64,000 nucleotides of DNA from Atriophallophorus winterbourni (GCA_013407085.1 JACCGJ010020011.1:168269-232268); one strand, 5' to 3'; shown: positions 12,346 to 23,260, numbered from the stretch's first letter. The notes: generated by a model not told the origin, from the sequence alone. Numbers and translations: made by a program.

Positions 12346-13915
12346 CGATAAAGTTTTCATAACCTATCTTTAGTACTTATTAAATGGATTCGTAAATATT
12401 TTAAAATATTTAACTACAATTCAAAAATGATTTAGTAATTTAAATCACTTCCCATAAAAACAAGAAACCTTCCTACGCATTTGTTAAAAAATGCAATACA
12501 AATTAACTAATAATTCCAAAATTAAACGCTCGCTCTTTAATAATTCCCAGTTTTACACAACTCAGAACGAACATTTCATATTTTCCATTAATGATCAGCG
12601 ATAGAAATTCATCAGTTCATTATTATAAAACTTAGATCCATATTATAATACACGTATTAAAATTTATTTAGATAAAACATTCATTTTTTAACTATTATAT
12701 TTTTTTAACGTTTTGTGAAACACTATATACGCATGTGTTTGTATAACATGAAAACGAATTTCATCTGACCTGAAGAGCAGTTCTAATGCTGGTCTACTGA
12801 ATACCTTCACCCTACGTCTATAGCGTTGCTTTTGATGCATCGGTCTTGACTACAGAATAGAAAATAACATTTTTACAAAACATTTATACATAGCTGAATT
12901 TTAAATTAGTTTATCGACCATTGTGCAGACTGAAATGGCGGCACTAGAGTTATGCATTACTTGTAATTGACACGACGAGAACATTATCTCAAACGCTCAC
13001 TTTGAAGTCAATTTGTAATCATCGTCTGCAAGCTGCAGAATGACAGATGCTTCTCAATTGTCAATTATGCAACAGCTGCTTATAGTCCGACTAATGCTCG
13101 TAGTGCTGCAAGAAACATTGTTTCTTCTACAGCTGATTGTTTTTCCGTTCTAAAACATGTCATGCATTGAACAATCATGTGCTTATGATCTGCAACCATA
13201 TTCGACATTGAATGAAATAAACGAGCTAAAATATCTAATTTCAAACATGGCAATATATAAACTAATAAAATGGAATCAAATATTGTTCTCAAATGACGAT
13301 GCTGTTAAAAGTGTATAGGGTAAAAATTTGAACGGTATTTGCTTTACACCATAATATTTAATTAAGTTAAATATTGGAAATTAAAATGTTTTTAGAATGT
13401 TTTTTAATATTGCTTTCTTTGCGCAAATGTTATTCATAAGAAATTGATATATTTCTGAAAATTATTTAATCGACATTGTAAACATTAGATATAAATAGTT
13501 GTGAGATAAATTGTTTAGCGAAGTCCATTTGTTTCTTCATTATAAAGGGTTATTAGGCAGAATCCAAAGTATGTCTTTTGTCGGAAATCCACGTTTCACT
13601 TTGTAGTAGATATTGTAACCCATTTTTTGTGAGGTGTGGGCAAAATGTTTCCCTCAGGTTAATCAAATCTTGTTCACTTGGCATATGTCTTCTACATGGT
13701 TTGCTCAACGTGTAGATCCAGCGCGTGTTTGTTAATCATTAAACCATCAAACGTATGTGGTTGTTGATCAGCATGTATGCCAACTGTTATATGCTCACCA
13801 TTTATCAAAGCCCCATCTATTTGCAAAGCTGAATATTTTAGCTCCGCCACCGTTATGAGTTGAAGGGTTTTCAGAAAATTCTCGGAATCTTGTAGAACAT
13901 TGTCATCATCAGAGA
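12338..13915. repeat. Segmental duplication block A'
   Basis: Second copy of block A, same orientation, ending in the segment CATCATCAGAGAC where block B' begins. The joint of A' and B' may represent the ancestral arrangement, with the first copy interrupted, or a deletion in this one. Confidence 0.75.
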
Positions 13916-13917
13916 CG

Positions 13918-14362
13918 TTTAATGTGTGGTTGTGGGATTAACTTTCCTAATTCCATCATACATGCCGTTATAATTTCCAGTATAACAATATATATGTATT
14001 CTGCAAGATTAAATAGTTCCCAGATCTTTTGAAGCTATTTGCGCCTTTGATCAGTTAAACATATATTATTGACCATCGTTTTGAAATTATAATTATTCTA
14101 AATATTTCGTGATTGTTATCATGCCTTCAAACCGTTCACACTATTATTATTAATTAACTATTTGCCGCTAATTCAAAATACCCAAAGAGATTTGAGATTC
14201 ACCTAAATTCGTTTAGTCAACCTACGCGTTGCATAGCCAACATTATCACTTTCAATATTATATGCAGATTAAGCGAATCGATCACATTTTGGCAGAGATA
14301 AAATTTCGTGCAAAAGTTAACGAAGACAGCCATGTTGGTCAAACCGTAATCCCGTACAGAAA
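13918..14362. repeat. Segmental duplication block B'
   Basis: Second copy of block B. Similarity fades near 14,360 after the GTCAAACCGTAATCCCGTACA segment. Confidence 0.7.
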
Positions 14363-15720
14363 ATTTGTTTCAATCTACCTGGTTATAGCTTAACACATTA
14401 TTTAAGTTGTATAAATTTACCTGTAAGCAGGCGCAATTAATTCAAATTTCGACTTGTTTAATCAAATGAATAACCATGCGAATTCAAAACTTAGCAATAT
14501 CCTACAAATTCAATTGAATAAGCTGAGGTGATCATGCAAAATATATTTTTAAATTCACTTTTAACTTCGTGCATTTAGATAATAGGAATGGTTTAAAATA
14601 TTCCCATTTAAATTCATACCCAAACCAAGGTGTAAACCCGTTCAGGAAGAAAGATCCTTGAGTTTACATTTGATTTGCTTGGACAAACCTGTAAGTAATC
14701 TTTTCTATTGCTTACACAAATATTTTTCTATAATCACAATGATTCTCACATATTAGATTGAATATACCACAATTAGGTATCCTAGCAAATTAAAAGCCAG
14801 AGTGGCCAAAGTTCCAAATGATGGAATTTACAAAACTTGTTAAGCCTACCGTGATCGTTATATATTTTATCAGTTAAAACCTGCATATGTGTATGTAAAC
14901 TCCTGATTTATCTATTTAACGCTTCACGCTAAACTCCGCTATATTACGCAGATCACAATCATAAGTTTCATTATCGTTTAAGAAATAACAAAGTGTGCAG
15001 GCATGGGATGCAATTTAACCACGAAAACTATTTGTCCTGTAACGGGATGATAAAACATTTTGTGTTACGCACAGGATATTTGACTGGACGTGTAAAGATT
15101 AAATTTGTGTGTCTTTGTAAACGTTTCTGTGTTGTTCATCAATTTAATTTAATCTTTCCATTTTCAGAAAAAAATGATAAAAAAAACTTCATGCAAAGCA
15201 AATATAATTTTGCACTTATACATAACCTTGTTTTGCTTACACAACGAAATGGGTTTCATAAGTTGTTTAATCTTAACACAATATTTCATCGATATTTTCA
15301 AATTATTGTAGTACTTAGGCAACATTATTAAGCTACCACTGAAAAAGTTTTGATTTACAATGAAAAAATGTTATGCAAATATAACCAACAGTTTCGCGAC
15401 TTAGTTGAAACGTTGAAGTATGTATAATCATTTTGGCTCACATTGTGTGAAATGAAAATCAGTAGTTTTCTCATTATATTAAAAGCTAAGGTGCTGATTT
15501 TCTCATGGTGTGTGGTATAAGCCACTATTAATTTTCAAATTAAAAAGGCTCTAATATAAAGAACATTTTTCAATAGTAAACAGCTTGAAAGGGCTCAGTG
15601 GAAATGAATGTGAGCAGTATGTTAGGACGATTTGGATGCTGATACATCATGCAATATTTTCTGTGTATTGAGCCGTCGATCATATGCAATAAATCAGTGA
15701 CTGAACTGAAAATCAGCATG
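14363..15720. other. AT-rich sequence without recognised features
   Basis: A 112-residue open frame at 14,993-15,331 (+) has a biased, Phe/Asn/Lys-rich composition and no motif I recognise. I treat it as chance in AT-rich DNA. Nothing else is supported. Confidence 0.4.
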
Positions 15721-15723
15721 AGC

Positions 15724-15760
15724 AAGAGAGGGAGAGAGAAAAGAAAGAAAGAAAGAAGAA
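15724..15760. repeat. GA-rich microsatellite tail of family E LINE
   Basis: A run of GAGAG and then AAGA units directly abuts the 3' end of the minus-strand LINE remnant. Read on the LINE strand it is a TTCT tail. The related copy at 60,395 also ends in a TTC-rich tail, so the tail is a family trait. Confidence 0.7.
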
Positions 15761-16612
15761 TGGCTCTATTCGAGTACACGAATTTTCAGCGATACAATTA
15801 ATTCGACCACATGTAATAAAATGTACATTTAAAAAAATACATGTCAAATAAAGATGATCCCACTTCAGTTATTATACTGTCAGTTTCTTCCTCAAATCGA
15901 GAATAACTTTTGTATGATCAACCAAATATCGAGCCAGGTGAGGAATAAAAGAATTTTTGAATTTCTCAGTTTTTGCATACAGGACGATATGTTGACTACG
16001 CGTGGCTGGGAACGATCTGCAAGCCATAAGGACCTCATGCAGTGGGTGTGCATTATCAGACGTTATGACTCTGATCAATCTGTCACATTCACGAAAGTGG
16101 CGTTCGACGATCATATCACAAATTAACTCGGTGGAGGAAGAGCTCAATCTTGAAATTAATTTGATTCCTCTTCTGATCATCGGAAAATCCTTTTCAAAAT
16201 AACCAGGAAAAATTATAGAGGATGCGTAGATTAAAATGGGAACAATGCAAGAAAAAACAAAACATCTAACTACATCAGGAGGAACAGCTAAAGAACGCAG
16301 ACGTAAGGCGTAAAATGATAACCTTCTAACCTTCAAGTACTGTGCAGTCACATGATCGGTCCATTTGAGACTCTGTGTTAAAATGACGCCAAGATAATTG
16401 AAACATGCGCTTCTGCTGAAGTTCGAGCCATTGAAGGGAATCGTGGAAATTACTTGAAGCAGAGTTTCACGACGCTGACCAGCTAAGTTTGAAAATATTA
16501 CCTTTGCATTTTTCAGGGCTTAACGATAAGCCGAGCGATGATGACCACTTGCCAATGTCATTGATAATAAATTCAGATGTGGGAGAGTCAGCACGTCTAT
16601 GGTGGTCAAAAA
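15761..16612 (-). pseudogene. Family E CR1/jockey-type LINE, 3' fragment of reverse transcriptase
   Basis: A 159-residue frame (15,872-16,351) corresponds to the C-terminal, post-catalytic part of a non-LTR reverse transcriptase: it holds the typical RSLAVPPDVVRCFVFSCIVP and PILIYASSI segments followed by a basic C-terminus. It is nearly identical to the plus-strand copy at 59,820-60,278, as is its 3' untranslated region down to 15,761. Upstream (16,352-16,612) the match continues into the region after the YADD motif (GQWSSSLGLSLSPEKC in the other copy) but frames are broken, and it stops near 16,612, just downstream of the catalytic motif. This is a 5' truncated, inactive copy. Confidence 0.8.
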
Positions 16613-16858
16613 CTGCAGTCACCTCATAATATGTTGATTTCTTCCACTATATTTATTCTGCTGTCCTTAGACCGTAAGTGCAATTTGTGACTTGATATAT
16701 GCAGCTTTTTATCGATTCTCAGTTTTCTGAAGCTCAATCGATTGAAGTGATTTTGCTTAACTCGGTTGTGAACGCTTTTGAAAATCATACAATTACATTT
16801 GTTAGTCACACACGAGTGGCGCATATACTTGGCTGATCCGACAATTTGGCGCGATGAA
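16613..16858 (-). pseudogene. Family B-like LINE endonuclease fragment
   Basis: On the minus strand this stretch corresponds to the C-terminal edge of the family B endonuclease seen at 26,940-27,120: GCAGCTTTTTATCGAT, the GAAGTGA and GTGAACGCTTTTG segments and CAATTTGGCGCGATGAA all have counterparts there. It is a short, inactive fragment placed directly against the truncated end of the family E LINE. Its right 148 bases form one arm of a perfect inverted repeat. Confidence 0.6.
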
Positions 16859-17024
16859 CTCTAGTCTACGTATACATTCATCGCGCCAAATTGTCGGATC
16901 AGCCAAGTATATGCGCCACTCGTGTGTGACTAACAAATGTAATTGTATGATTTTCAAAAGCGTTCACAACCGAGTTAAGCAAAATCACTTCAATCGATTG
17001 AGCTTCAGAAAACTGAGAATCGAT
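16711..17024. repeat. Perfect 148-bp inverted repeat with 18-bp spacer
   Basis: The arms are 16,711-16,858 and 16,877-17,024. Reading through them I find no mismatch, and the spacer is 16,859-16,876. The arm is family B LINE endonuclease sequence; the second arm is joined directly to the start of the family A LINE at 17,025. A transcript across it could fold into a long hairpin. Possible origins are twin priming or template switching during LINE insertion, palindromic DNA repair, or an assembly fold-back. Confidence 0.9.
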
Positions 17025-19260
17025 TCGCTAGTCTGTGCGACAGTCAACTTCCAATTTGGGGGTAAGGCACGCGCAAGACGAACTCTTGTAGTCACCGCCT
17101 CTTCGATGCTCCCCGCTGTCAGAACCCAGTTCCATCATGCATTAACCAGGGAGCTCGCAGAAGCACCCCCGTCTGATGTTAAGCAGCACTGGAACTTCGT
17201 TCGGACAGCACTGTCCTGTGCTACTTCTGAAAGCTGTCAACCCACCCGCGCTTTGCCACGCTCTTGGATCTCGGCCCAGTCACTTGCTTGAATCGATCAC
17301 CGTCGAACTTTACCCACCGGCACTGAACACAACCGTGCTCGGAGAGAATTCAATACCCGCTTAAAGGCCAGCTTAATGAATGACCGCGAGTTCTGGTGGA
17401 CGCAACGTGCTTGTGAGATGGAGGTTGCAGCCGCATCGGGCAATACTCGCAAATTGTTTCAGTTAATTAGAGCTACTGGTTCGAAACTGAATACAGTGAG
17501 CGAGACTATTTGCGAAACTGACGGCTCGCCGATCACCAATCTTAGTAGACGCTTAGAACGATGGGCTGAGCACTTTGGTGCTCAGTTCAGCCAGCCACCT
17601 CCTCCGACCTCGCCGCCTGAGACACCGATTTGCACGCCTTGGCCCGTTTCCTTAGCCGCTCCTGATCTCCAGGAGGTGAGAGAGGTAATTCGAGCACTGA
17701 AGCGCCACAAGTCACCTGGTCCTGACGACCTCCACCCGATTTTGTTTAAGGAGGGAGGTGATCTTGTGGCAGCGGAGTTACGTGATTTGTTTACCAAAGT
17801 ATGGGCTGAGGAGCGGGTCCCGGCGTCATGGGGTGAATCGACGGTTATCCCAATCTTTAAGAAGGGCGCACGGAATCTGTGTTCCAATCATCGTGGGATA
17901 TCCCTGACTCCTGTCGCGTCTAAACTCCTGGTTTCCATCCTCCTTCGTCGGCTATCGCCCATTCGGGAGTTACGTTGCCGTGAGGAACAGGCTGGATTCC
18001 GCCCGGGGCGAGGATGCGTGGATCAGCTTTTTGTCCTGCGACAGTTATTAGAGCACAGACACCTGTACCGGCGACCAACCATCGTAGCTTTTCTGGACAT
18101 CCGGGCCGCGTTCGACTCGGTGGACAGAACTACTCTTTGGAACTGCTTGCTTAGGAGTGGCATCCCTCCTAAGTATGTCGCCATCTTGAAGGAGCTCTAT
18201 TCTCATTCATTAGGGAGGGTCAGGGTCTACGGCAGCCTATCGCCGGCGTTCATCACAACCAGTGGCGTGCGCCAGGGCTGTCCGCTGTCCCCATTCTTGT
18301 TCAACTTTGCGATCGAGGATGTCCTCCAGAATGCTTTCCGTAGCTTCACTGAGGGTGGGATCGAGCTACTTCCAGGTAACCGTGTCACTGACCTTGATTA
18401 TGCCGATGACATTGCTTTGCTTGGTGATGATCCGGTGTTCCTACAGAATGCCCTGAACCAGCTAGCATTGGAGGCGTCTAGGTACGGATTGCACTTAGCT
18501 CCAACTAAGTGTAAGGTTCTTCTTCAAGATTGGGAGGGGTTGCAGCCCACTCTGACGGTCGATGACCTCAGTCTGGACTGTGTGGAACAGTTCACCTATC
18601 TTGGTAGCTGCATCACGGCGGGAGGAGGGCTGGAAAGTGAGATCGGCTCTCGCATTGCGAGAGCTCGCTTCGCGTTCACTAGTCTAGGTCATCTCTGGAA
18701 GCGGTCTGACGTGAGTTTGAGACTCAAGGGGAGAGTTTACCTGGCCTCAGTCAGGTCGGTCTTGCTTTACGGGTGCGAGAGCTGGGCAGTACGCGCAGAG
18801 GAGCTCCGGCGCTTGGAGGTGTTTGAACATCGATGTTTACGGAGGCTTGCACGAGTGTGGTGGCAACACCGCACTAGCAACGTTGAAGTGAGGCACCGTG
18901 TTCTAGGTGGGGACAGCCTGATGCTACGAGACCTGATCGACCGTTCCCGTCTCCGCTGGCTAGGGCATGTCTTGAGAATGAAGCCTGAGCGCCTACCCTT
19001 CCGCGCGCTGCGTGTGTCGGTTGGCCCAGGCTGGCGGCGGTGTTCAGGTGGACAACCGCTGACCTGGAAGAAGGCCTTAAAACGCTTGACGTCGGGTTTA
19101 GCTCGGGTCGGACGAACGCGGCTTCCTGGGTGGGGTCCAAGGGATAGTGAGTGTCTGTGGCTTGACACGCTGTCGACGATGGCTGAGAACCGGCAACAGT
19201 GGAGAGAGTGCATTCTATTTTGTGTTCCCCCCTCAACTTTGTAAAAAAATAAATAAAAAA
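17025..19260 (+). mobile_element. Family A RTE-clade LINE, 5' truncated, nearly intact reverse transcriptase
   Basis: The element begins abruptly after the inverted repeat, inside the linker that normally follows the endonuclease; no APE domain is present. Its composition is clearly more GC-rich than the flanks, which suggests a recent arrival or constrained coding sequence. The reading frame runs from about 17,025 to 19,244 with a single in-frame TGA at 17,289-17,291. After the stop codon the 3' end is A-rich with TAAA and GAAA runs to about 19,270. The protein's C-terminal half resembles RTE elements of flukes (SR2/Perere-3 type) as I recall them. Confidence 0.85.
17376..19244 (+). CDS. Reverse transcriptase of RTE-type LINE (family A)
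   Basis: This 622-residue frame encodes a non-LTR reverse transcriptase that copies the element RNA at a nicked chromosomal target. Visible motifs in order: HKSPGPDDLHPILFKEGG near residue 111, NHRGISLTPVASKLL near 170, QAGFRPGRGC near 205, the motif A block FLDIRAAFDSVDR near 239 with the catalytic Asp, GVRQGCPLSPFLFNFAIE near 297, and YADDIALLGDD near 341 with the two catalytic Asp residues. A C-terminal region follows with GCESWAVR, RWLGHVLRM and RLPGWGPRDS, as in RTE elements. The methionine start is only the first after the TGA at 17,289; the same frame extends upstream of both, so the true protein was longer. Catalytic residues look intact, so the only visible lesions are the 5' truncation and that stop. 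Confidence 0.88.
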   Translation: MNDREFWWTQRACEMEVAAASGNTRKLFQLIRATGSKLNTVSETICETDGSPITNLSRRLERWAEHFGAQFSQPPPPTSPPETPICTPWPVSLAAPDLQEVREVIRALKRHKSPGPDDLHPILFKEGGDLVAAELRDLFTKVWAEERVPASWGESTVIPIFKKGARNLCSNHRGISLTPVASKLLVSILLRRLSPIRELRCREEQAGFRPGRGCVDQLFVLRQLLEHRHLYRRPTIVAFLDIRAAFDSVDRTTLWNCLLRSGIPPKYVAILKELYSHSLGRVRVYGSLSPAFITTSGVRQGCPLSPFLFNFAIEDVLQNAFRSFTEGGIELLPGNRVTDLDYADDIALLGDDPVFLQNALNQLALEASRYGLHLAPTKCKVLLQDWEGLQPTLTVDDLSLDCVEQFTYLGSCITAGGGLESEIGSRIARARFAFTSLGHLWKRSDVSLRLKGRVYLASVRSVLLYGCESWAVRAEELRRLEVFEHRCLRRLARVWWQHRTSNVEVRHRVLGGDSLMLRDLIDRSRLRWLGHVLRMKPERLPFRALRVSVGPGWRRCSGGQPLTWKKALKRLTSGLARVGRTRLPGWGPRDSECLWLDTLSTMAENRQQWRECILFCVPPSTL

Positions 19261-19386
19261 ATGAAAAAAATCGACATGTGGAACAATGGACAAAAAAATT
19301 CCCCCTCATATTGTACTTTTTTTCTTTCTTTCTTTTTTCTCGTGCATTGCCGGGTGGCACTTTTTCATTTTTAAATGATTGTGTAA

Positions 19387-19413
19387 ATATATATATATAT
19401 ATATATATATATA
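19387..19413. repeat. (AT)n microsatellite
   Basis: An alternating AT run of about 27 bases, 120 bp downstream of the family A 3' end. Confidence 0.9.
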
Positions 19414-19554
19414 CATTAGTTTTGTTCAAATATATGATTAGCCATTATCACAGTCTCCGCTTTCATAGTATCGTATCAGAAGTACGTTTTACATATTCCA
19501 CCATAACAACAACAAGATCAAGCAGTTGCTAATTCTTCCACCGATGTTGATACC

Positions 19555-19845
19555 AAGTGAATTTATACTGTGTTTTCTTTGAATGAAATTGTTACCCCTA
19601 CAAAATGCTGAACTCTATACACAGTTCTAAATGTGATCTCCATTTTCATTGGTTCTATTAACGAAGGGATTTCCGTGAACGTTTTTCAAAGATACGTAAC
19701 CTGCATAAAATCTGCAATTGAAATCGCCAATATGAGTATGTAGTAGGTGGTCACCCGCTTTAGAGGACTGTTGTTAGCTATTATAAAAAGCCTCTTTCTC
19801 AGCGGGCGTTGCAGTGAGCTTCGTTTCATAAACGTCTACCAAATC
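19555..19845 (-). pseudogene. Family B LINE endonuclease fragment
   Basis: Blocks match the 27,275-27,540 part of the long family B copy in order: CATTTTCATTGGTT and then GAGGACTGTTG with TATAAAAAGC and a GCGGGCGTTGCAGTGAGC block. It is short and frame-broken. Confidence 0.55.
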
Positions 19846-20882
19846 AATGCTACAAGTAAGACACTGCATCTGTTTGGTCCAACTTATTCCAATATTCAAG
19901 ATCAGCTAAACGAGCCAAGGTCAGTTATGGATTGTATTCACACGGTTAGCTAAAAATCAAAAGGCAAATCAAATTGAAGTGTCAACCGGGACTTGCATGC
20001 TGTCGTCAGCTATGCAGTTGCGTGATTTCCCTATATAAATTAGTTGTGCGTGGTTGAGTGAGTGGCATACGAAAACTACAATAAATTGGTCGTTTTTATG
20101 CGCCTTGAGCGCTGGGCCAGAATTCTAGTTTTGATTCTGTATATGAACATCTTGGTACTTTGTAAGAATCCTATATAAAGATGGTTTACAGTTCGGACTT
20201 ATTTTACCACAACACTGCTTTGTCAAGGTTCACTATACGTGATCCCACCTGACGTCAGCAAACAGCCGTTTGCGGTGTATGTTTGATAGGGGATTTAGCA
20301 CTACAATATATTGGCTTATAATCAACTCCAGCATTTATCCAATAATAAGTTATTGATACTGTATTTGTCACTGATTTTTCTTCGTAAGAACCATCTATAA
20401 TTGTGGCATATATCTCTGACATTGTTTATCAATGTTTCAAGCTCACTGTAGCTGAACTTACTGTCATCTGTTGCTTTACCCAATTAACTCAAAACTCTAC
20501 CCTTTCGTGCCATATTTGAAATACCATACGCATTAAAAAATAAATCAAAGAGGCTCCTGAATAATTTAGTGTTATGGCTCACAGGCCCCGCGTTTTTACA
20601 TGGGAACCAATGCTTTTTCCGTTTGCTTTGTCTGGTTTGCACGTAAGATTTTGTTTTAGTGAAGACTTGACACAGTGAGAAGTTATTCAACAAGGTGTGC
20701 ATTTGAACCAATTAATAAATAGGGTTATCACTAGCAGCCCCGATGCTGGATCACAAAGCGATTCCTGGTTTAACCGAAACAATAGTTTTCCAATAACAAA
20801 GTGAAATTCCTCTCACATTCCCAGAATTTAGATTTCACAAGAAGCTGATATATTATTATCCAATCATCAATCTAGATCGCCA
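19846..20882. other. AT-rich sequence without recognised features
   Basis: No gene or repeat that I can name between the LINE fragment and the ribozyme array. Confidence 0.4.
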
Positions 20883-20926
20883 TAACATTCAAAGTTGAAT
20901 ACCATTCCGAAACGCTAAAATCTCAT

Positions 20927-20981
20927 CGGAAGCACAGGACAGGTTTCGAGGTTTTTGCCTCTCATCAGCTATGCGTATCCG
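20927..20981 (-). ncRNA. Hammerhead ribozyme, array unit 1
   Basis: Core CTGATGA, stem II GAGG/CCTC with CAAAAA loop and GAAA are intact. Helix III is ACCTGT instead of the palindromic ACCGGT, so it may be impaired. Predicted cleavage is between 20,938 and 20,937. Confidence 0.8.
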
Positions 20982-21180
20982 CTGGACTCTTCGCGTTTCG
21001 AACTAGTATTTGTGTAGACGGATTGCGCAATGTGAACTGAAGTTCGCGTCTACTCGCTACTTTAAAGAAGCTGAAGGGACTAAACTAAGCCCAAACTGAT
21101 CCAACGGCGTATTGCCGCGAGGGTTATTAACCCCAGGATAGATCAGAGTAGAATACCATTCCAAAACGCTAAAATCTCAT

Positions 21181-21236
21181 CGGAAGCACAGGACCCGTTT
21201 CGAGGTTTTTGCCTCTCATCAGCTATGCGTTATCCG
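21181..21236 (-). ncRNA. Hammerhead ribozyme, array unit 2
   Basis: Core intact. Helix III reads ACGGGT, breaking the palindrome, and stem I has one extra base in its internal loop. Confidence 0.75.
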
Positions 21237-21454
21237 CTGGACTTTCGCTGTTCTCGAACTAGAATTTGTGTAGACGGATTGACGAAATATGGAATGATGA
21301 TCGTTCGCGCTAATGTCGTCTACTGTTTATTAGTGTGTATCGCTGAAGGGACTAAACTAAGCCCCAACTGATCCAACGGCGTATTGCCGCGAGGGTTATT
21401 ACAACCCCAGGATAGATCAGAGTAGAATACCATTCCGAAACGCTAAAATCTCAC

Positions 21455-21509
21455 AGGAAGCACAGGACCGGTTTCGAGGTTTTTGCCTCTCATCAGCTAT
21501 GCGTATCCG
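21455..21509 (-). ncRNA. Hammerhead ribozyme, array unit 3
   Basis: Core and the ACCGGT helix III are intact. The distal stem I strand CGGA pairs with TCCT rather than TCCG, one lost pair. Confidence 0.85.
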
Positions 21510-21711
21510 CTGGACTCTTCGCGTTTCGAACTAGTATTTGTGTAGACGGATTGCGCAATGTGAACTGAAGTTCGCGTCTACTTGCTACTTTATAAGTAGC
21601 TGAAGGGACTAAACTAAGTCCCAACTGATCCAACGGCGTATTGCCGCGAGGGTTATTACAACCCTTGGATAGATCAGAGTAGAATACCATTCCGAAACGC
21701 TAAAATCTCGC

Positions 21712-21766
21712 CGGAAGCACAGGACCGGTTTCGAGGTTTTTGCCTCTCATCAGCTATGCGTATCCG
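21712..21766 (-). ncRNA. Hammerhead ribozyme, array unit 4 (consensus)
   Basis: All elements match the consensus. On the minus strand: stem I strand CGGA-TAC-GCATAG, core CTGATGA, stem II GAGG-CAAAAA-CCTC, core GAAA, helix III ACCGGT (A is shared with GAAA), cleavage after the next C, then CTGTGC-T-TCCG closing stem I. Stem I has six proximal pairs (one G-U) and four distal pairs around an internal loop. Confidence 0.9.
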
Positions 21767-21968
21767 CTGGACTCTTCGCGTTTCGAACTAGAATTTGTGT
21801 AGACGGATTGCGCAATGTGAACTGGAGTTCGCGTCTACTCGCTACTTTATAAGTAGCTGAAGGGACTAAACTAAGTCCCAACTGATCCAACGGCGTATTG
21901 CCGCGAGGGTTATTACAACCCCAGGATAGATCAGAGTAGAATACCATTCCGAAACGCTAAAATCTCAC

Positions 21969-22023
21969 CGGAAGCACAGGACCGGTTTCGAGGTTTTTGC
22001 CTCTCATCAGCTATGCGTATCCG
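21969..22023 (-). ncRNA. Hammerhead ribozyme, array unit 5 (consensus)
   Basis: Identical in all core and stem positions to the consensus described for unit 4. Confidence 0.9.
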
Positions 22024-22225
22024 CTGGACTCTTCGCGTTTCGAACTAGTATTTGTGTAGACGGATTGCGCAATTTGAATCGAAGTTCGCGTCTACTCGCT
22101 ACTTTAGAAGTAGCTGAAGGGACTAAACTAAGTCCCAACTGATCGAACGGCCTGTTGCCGCGAGGGTTATTACAACCCCAGGCTAGTTCGAAGTAGAATA
22201 CCATTCCGAAACGCTAAAATCTCAC

Positions 22226-22280
22226 CGGAAGCACCGGACCGGTTTCGAGGTTTTTGCCTCTCATCAGCTATGCGTATCCG
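22226..22280 (-). ncRNA. Hammerhead ribozyme, array unit 6
   Basis: Core and helix III intact. In stem I the strand CTGTGC reads CGGTGC, breaking one A-U pair next to the cleavage site. Confidence 0.85.
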
Positions 22281-22483
22281 CTGGACTCTTCGCGTTTCGA
22301 ACTAGTATTTGTGTAGACGGATTGCGCAATTTGAATCGAAGTTCGCGTCTACTCGCTACTTTTATAAGTAGCTGAAGGGACTAAACTAAGTCCCAACTGA
22401 TCGAACGGCCTGTTGCCGCGAGGGTTATTACAACCCCAGGCTAGTTCGAAGTAGAATACCATTCCGAAACGCTAAAATCTCAC

Positions 22484-22538
22484 CGTAAGCACAGGACCGG
22501 TTTCGAGGTTTTTGCCTCTCATCAGCTATGCGTATCCG
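22484..22538 (-). ncRNA. Hammerhead ribozyme, array unit 7
   Basis: Core, stem II and helix III intact. One distal stem I pair is lost (TCCG reads TACG). Confidence 0.87.
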
Positions 22539-22740
22539 CTGGACTCTTCGCGTTTCGAACTAGTATTTGTGTAGACGGATTGCGCACTGTGAACTGAAGT
22601 TCGCGTCTACTTGCTACTTTATAAGTAGCTGAAGGGACTAAACTAAGTCCCAACTGATCCAACGGCGTATTGCCGCGAGGGTTATTACAACCCCTGGATA
22701 GTTTAAAGTAGAATACCATTCCGAAACGCTAAAATCTCAC

Positions 22741-22795
22741 CGGAAGCACAGGACCGGTTTCGAGTTTTTTGCCTCTCATCAGCTATGCGTATCCG
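22741..22795 (-). ncRNA. Hammerhead ribozyme, array unit 8
   Basis: Core and helix III intact. Stem II reads GAGG/ACTC, so the loop-closing pair is lost. Confidence 0.82.
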
Positions 22796-23003
22796 CTGGA
22801 CTCTTCGCGTTTCGAACTAGTATTTGTGTAGACGGATGGCGTAATGTGAACTGAAGTTCTTGTCTACTCGCTACTTTATAAGTAGCTGAAGGGACTAAAC
22901 TAATGTCCCACAACTGATCCAACTGGCGTATTGCCCCGATGGTTTATTACAACCCCCAGGCTAGTTCGAAGTAGAATACCATTCCGAAACGCTAAAGTCT
23001 CCC

Positions 23004-23058
23004 CGGAAGCACAGGACCGGTTTCGAGGTTTTTGCCTCTCATCAGCTATGCGTATCCG
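23004..23058 (-). ncRNA. Hammerhead ribozyme, array unit 9 (consensus)
   Basis: All core and pairing positions match the consensus. Confidence 0.9.
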
Positions 23059-23260
23059 CTGGACTCTTCGCGTTTCGAACTAGTATTTGTGTAGACGGAT
23101 TGAGCAATGTGAACTGGATATCGCGTCTACTCGCTACTTTATAAGTAGCTGAAGGGACTAAACTACGTCCCAACTGATCAAACGGCGTATTGCCGCGAGG
23201 GATATTACAATCCCTGGATAGTTCAAAGTAGAATACCATTTCGAAACGCTAAAATCTCAC

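Noticed and set aside
14993..15331. 112-residue plus-strand ORF as a host gene
   Set aside because: Low-complexity Phe/Asn/Lys/His composition, no motif, no promoter or second copy; expected by chance in AT-rich DNA.
16624..16824. Two mirror-image ORFs (16,624-16,824 minus and 16,854-17,291 plus) as divergent genes
   Set aside because: They are the two arms of one inverted repeat of LINE DNA, and the plus one only continues into the family A LINE.
18767..19429. 220-residue minus-strand ORF opposite the family A reverse transcriptase
   Set aside because: It is an antisense shadow of GC-rich coding sequence with Arg/Ser-rich composition and no motif.
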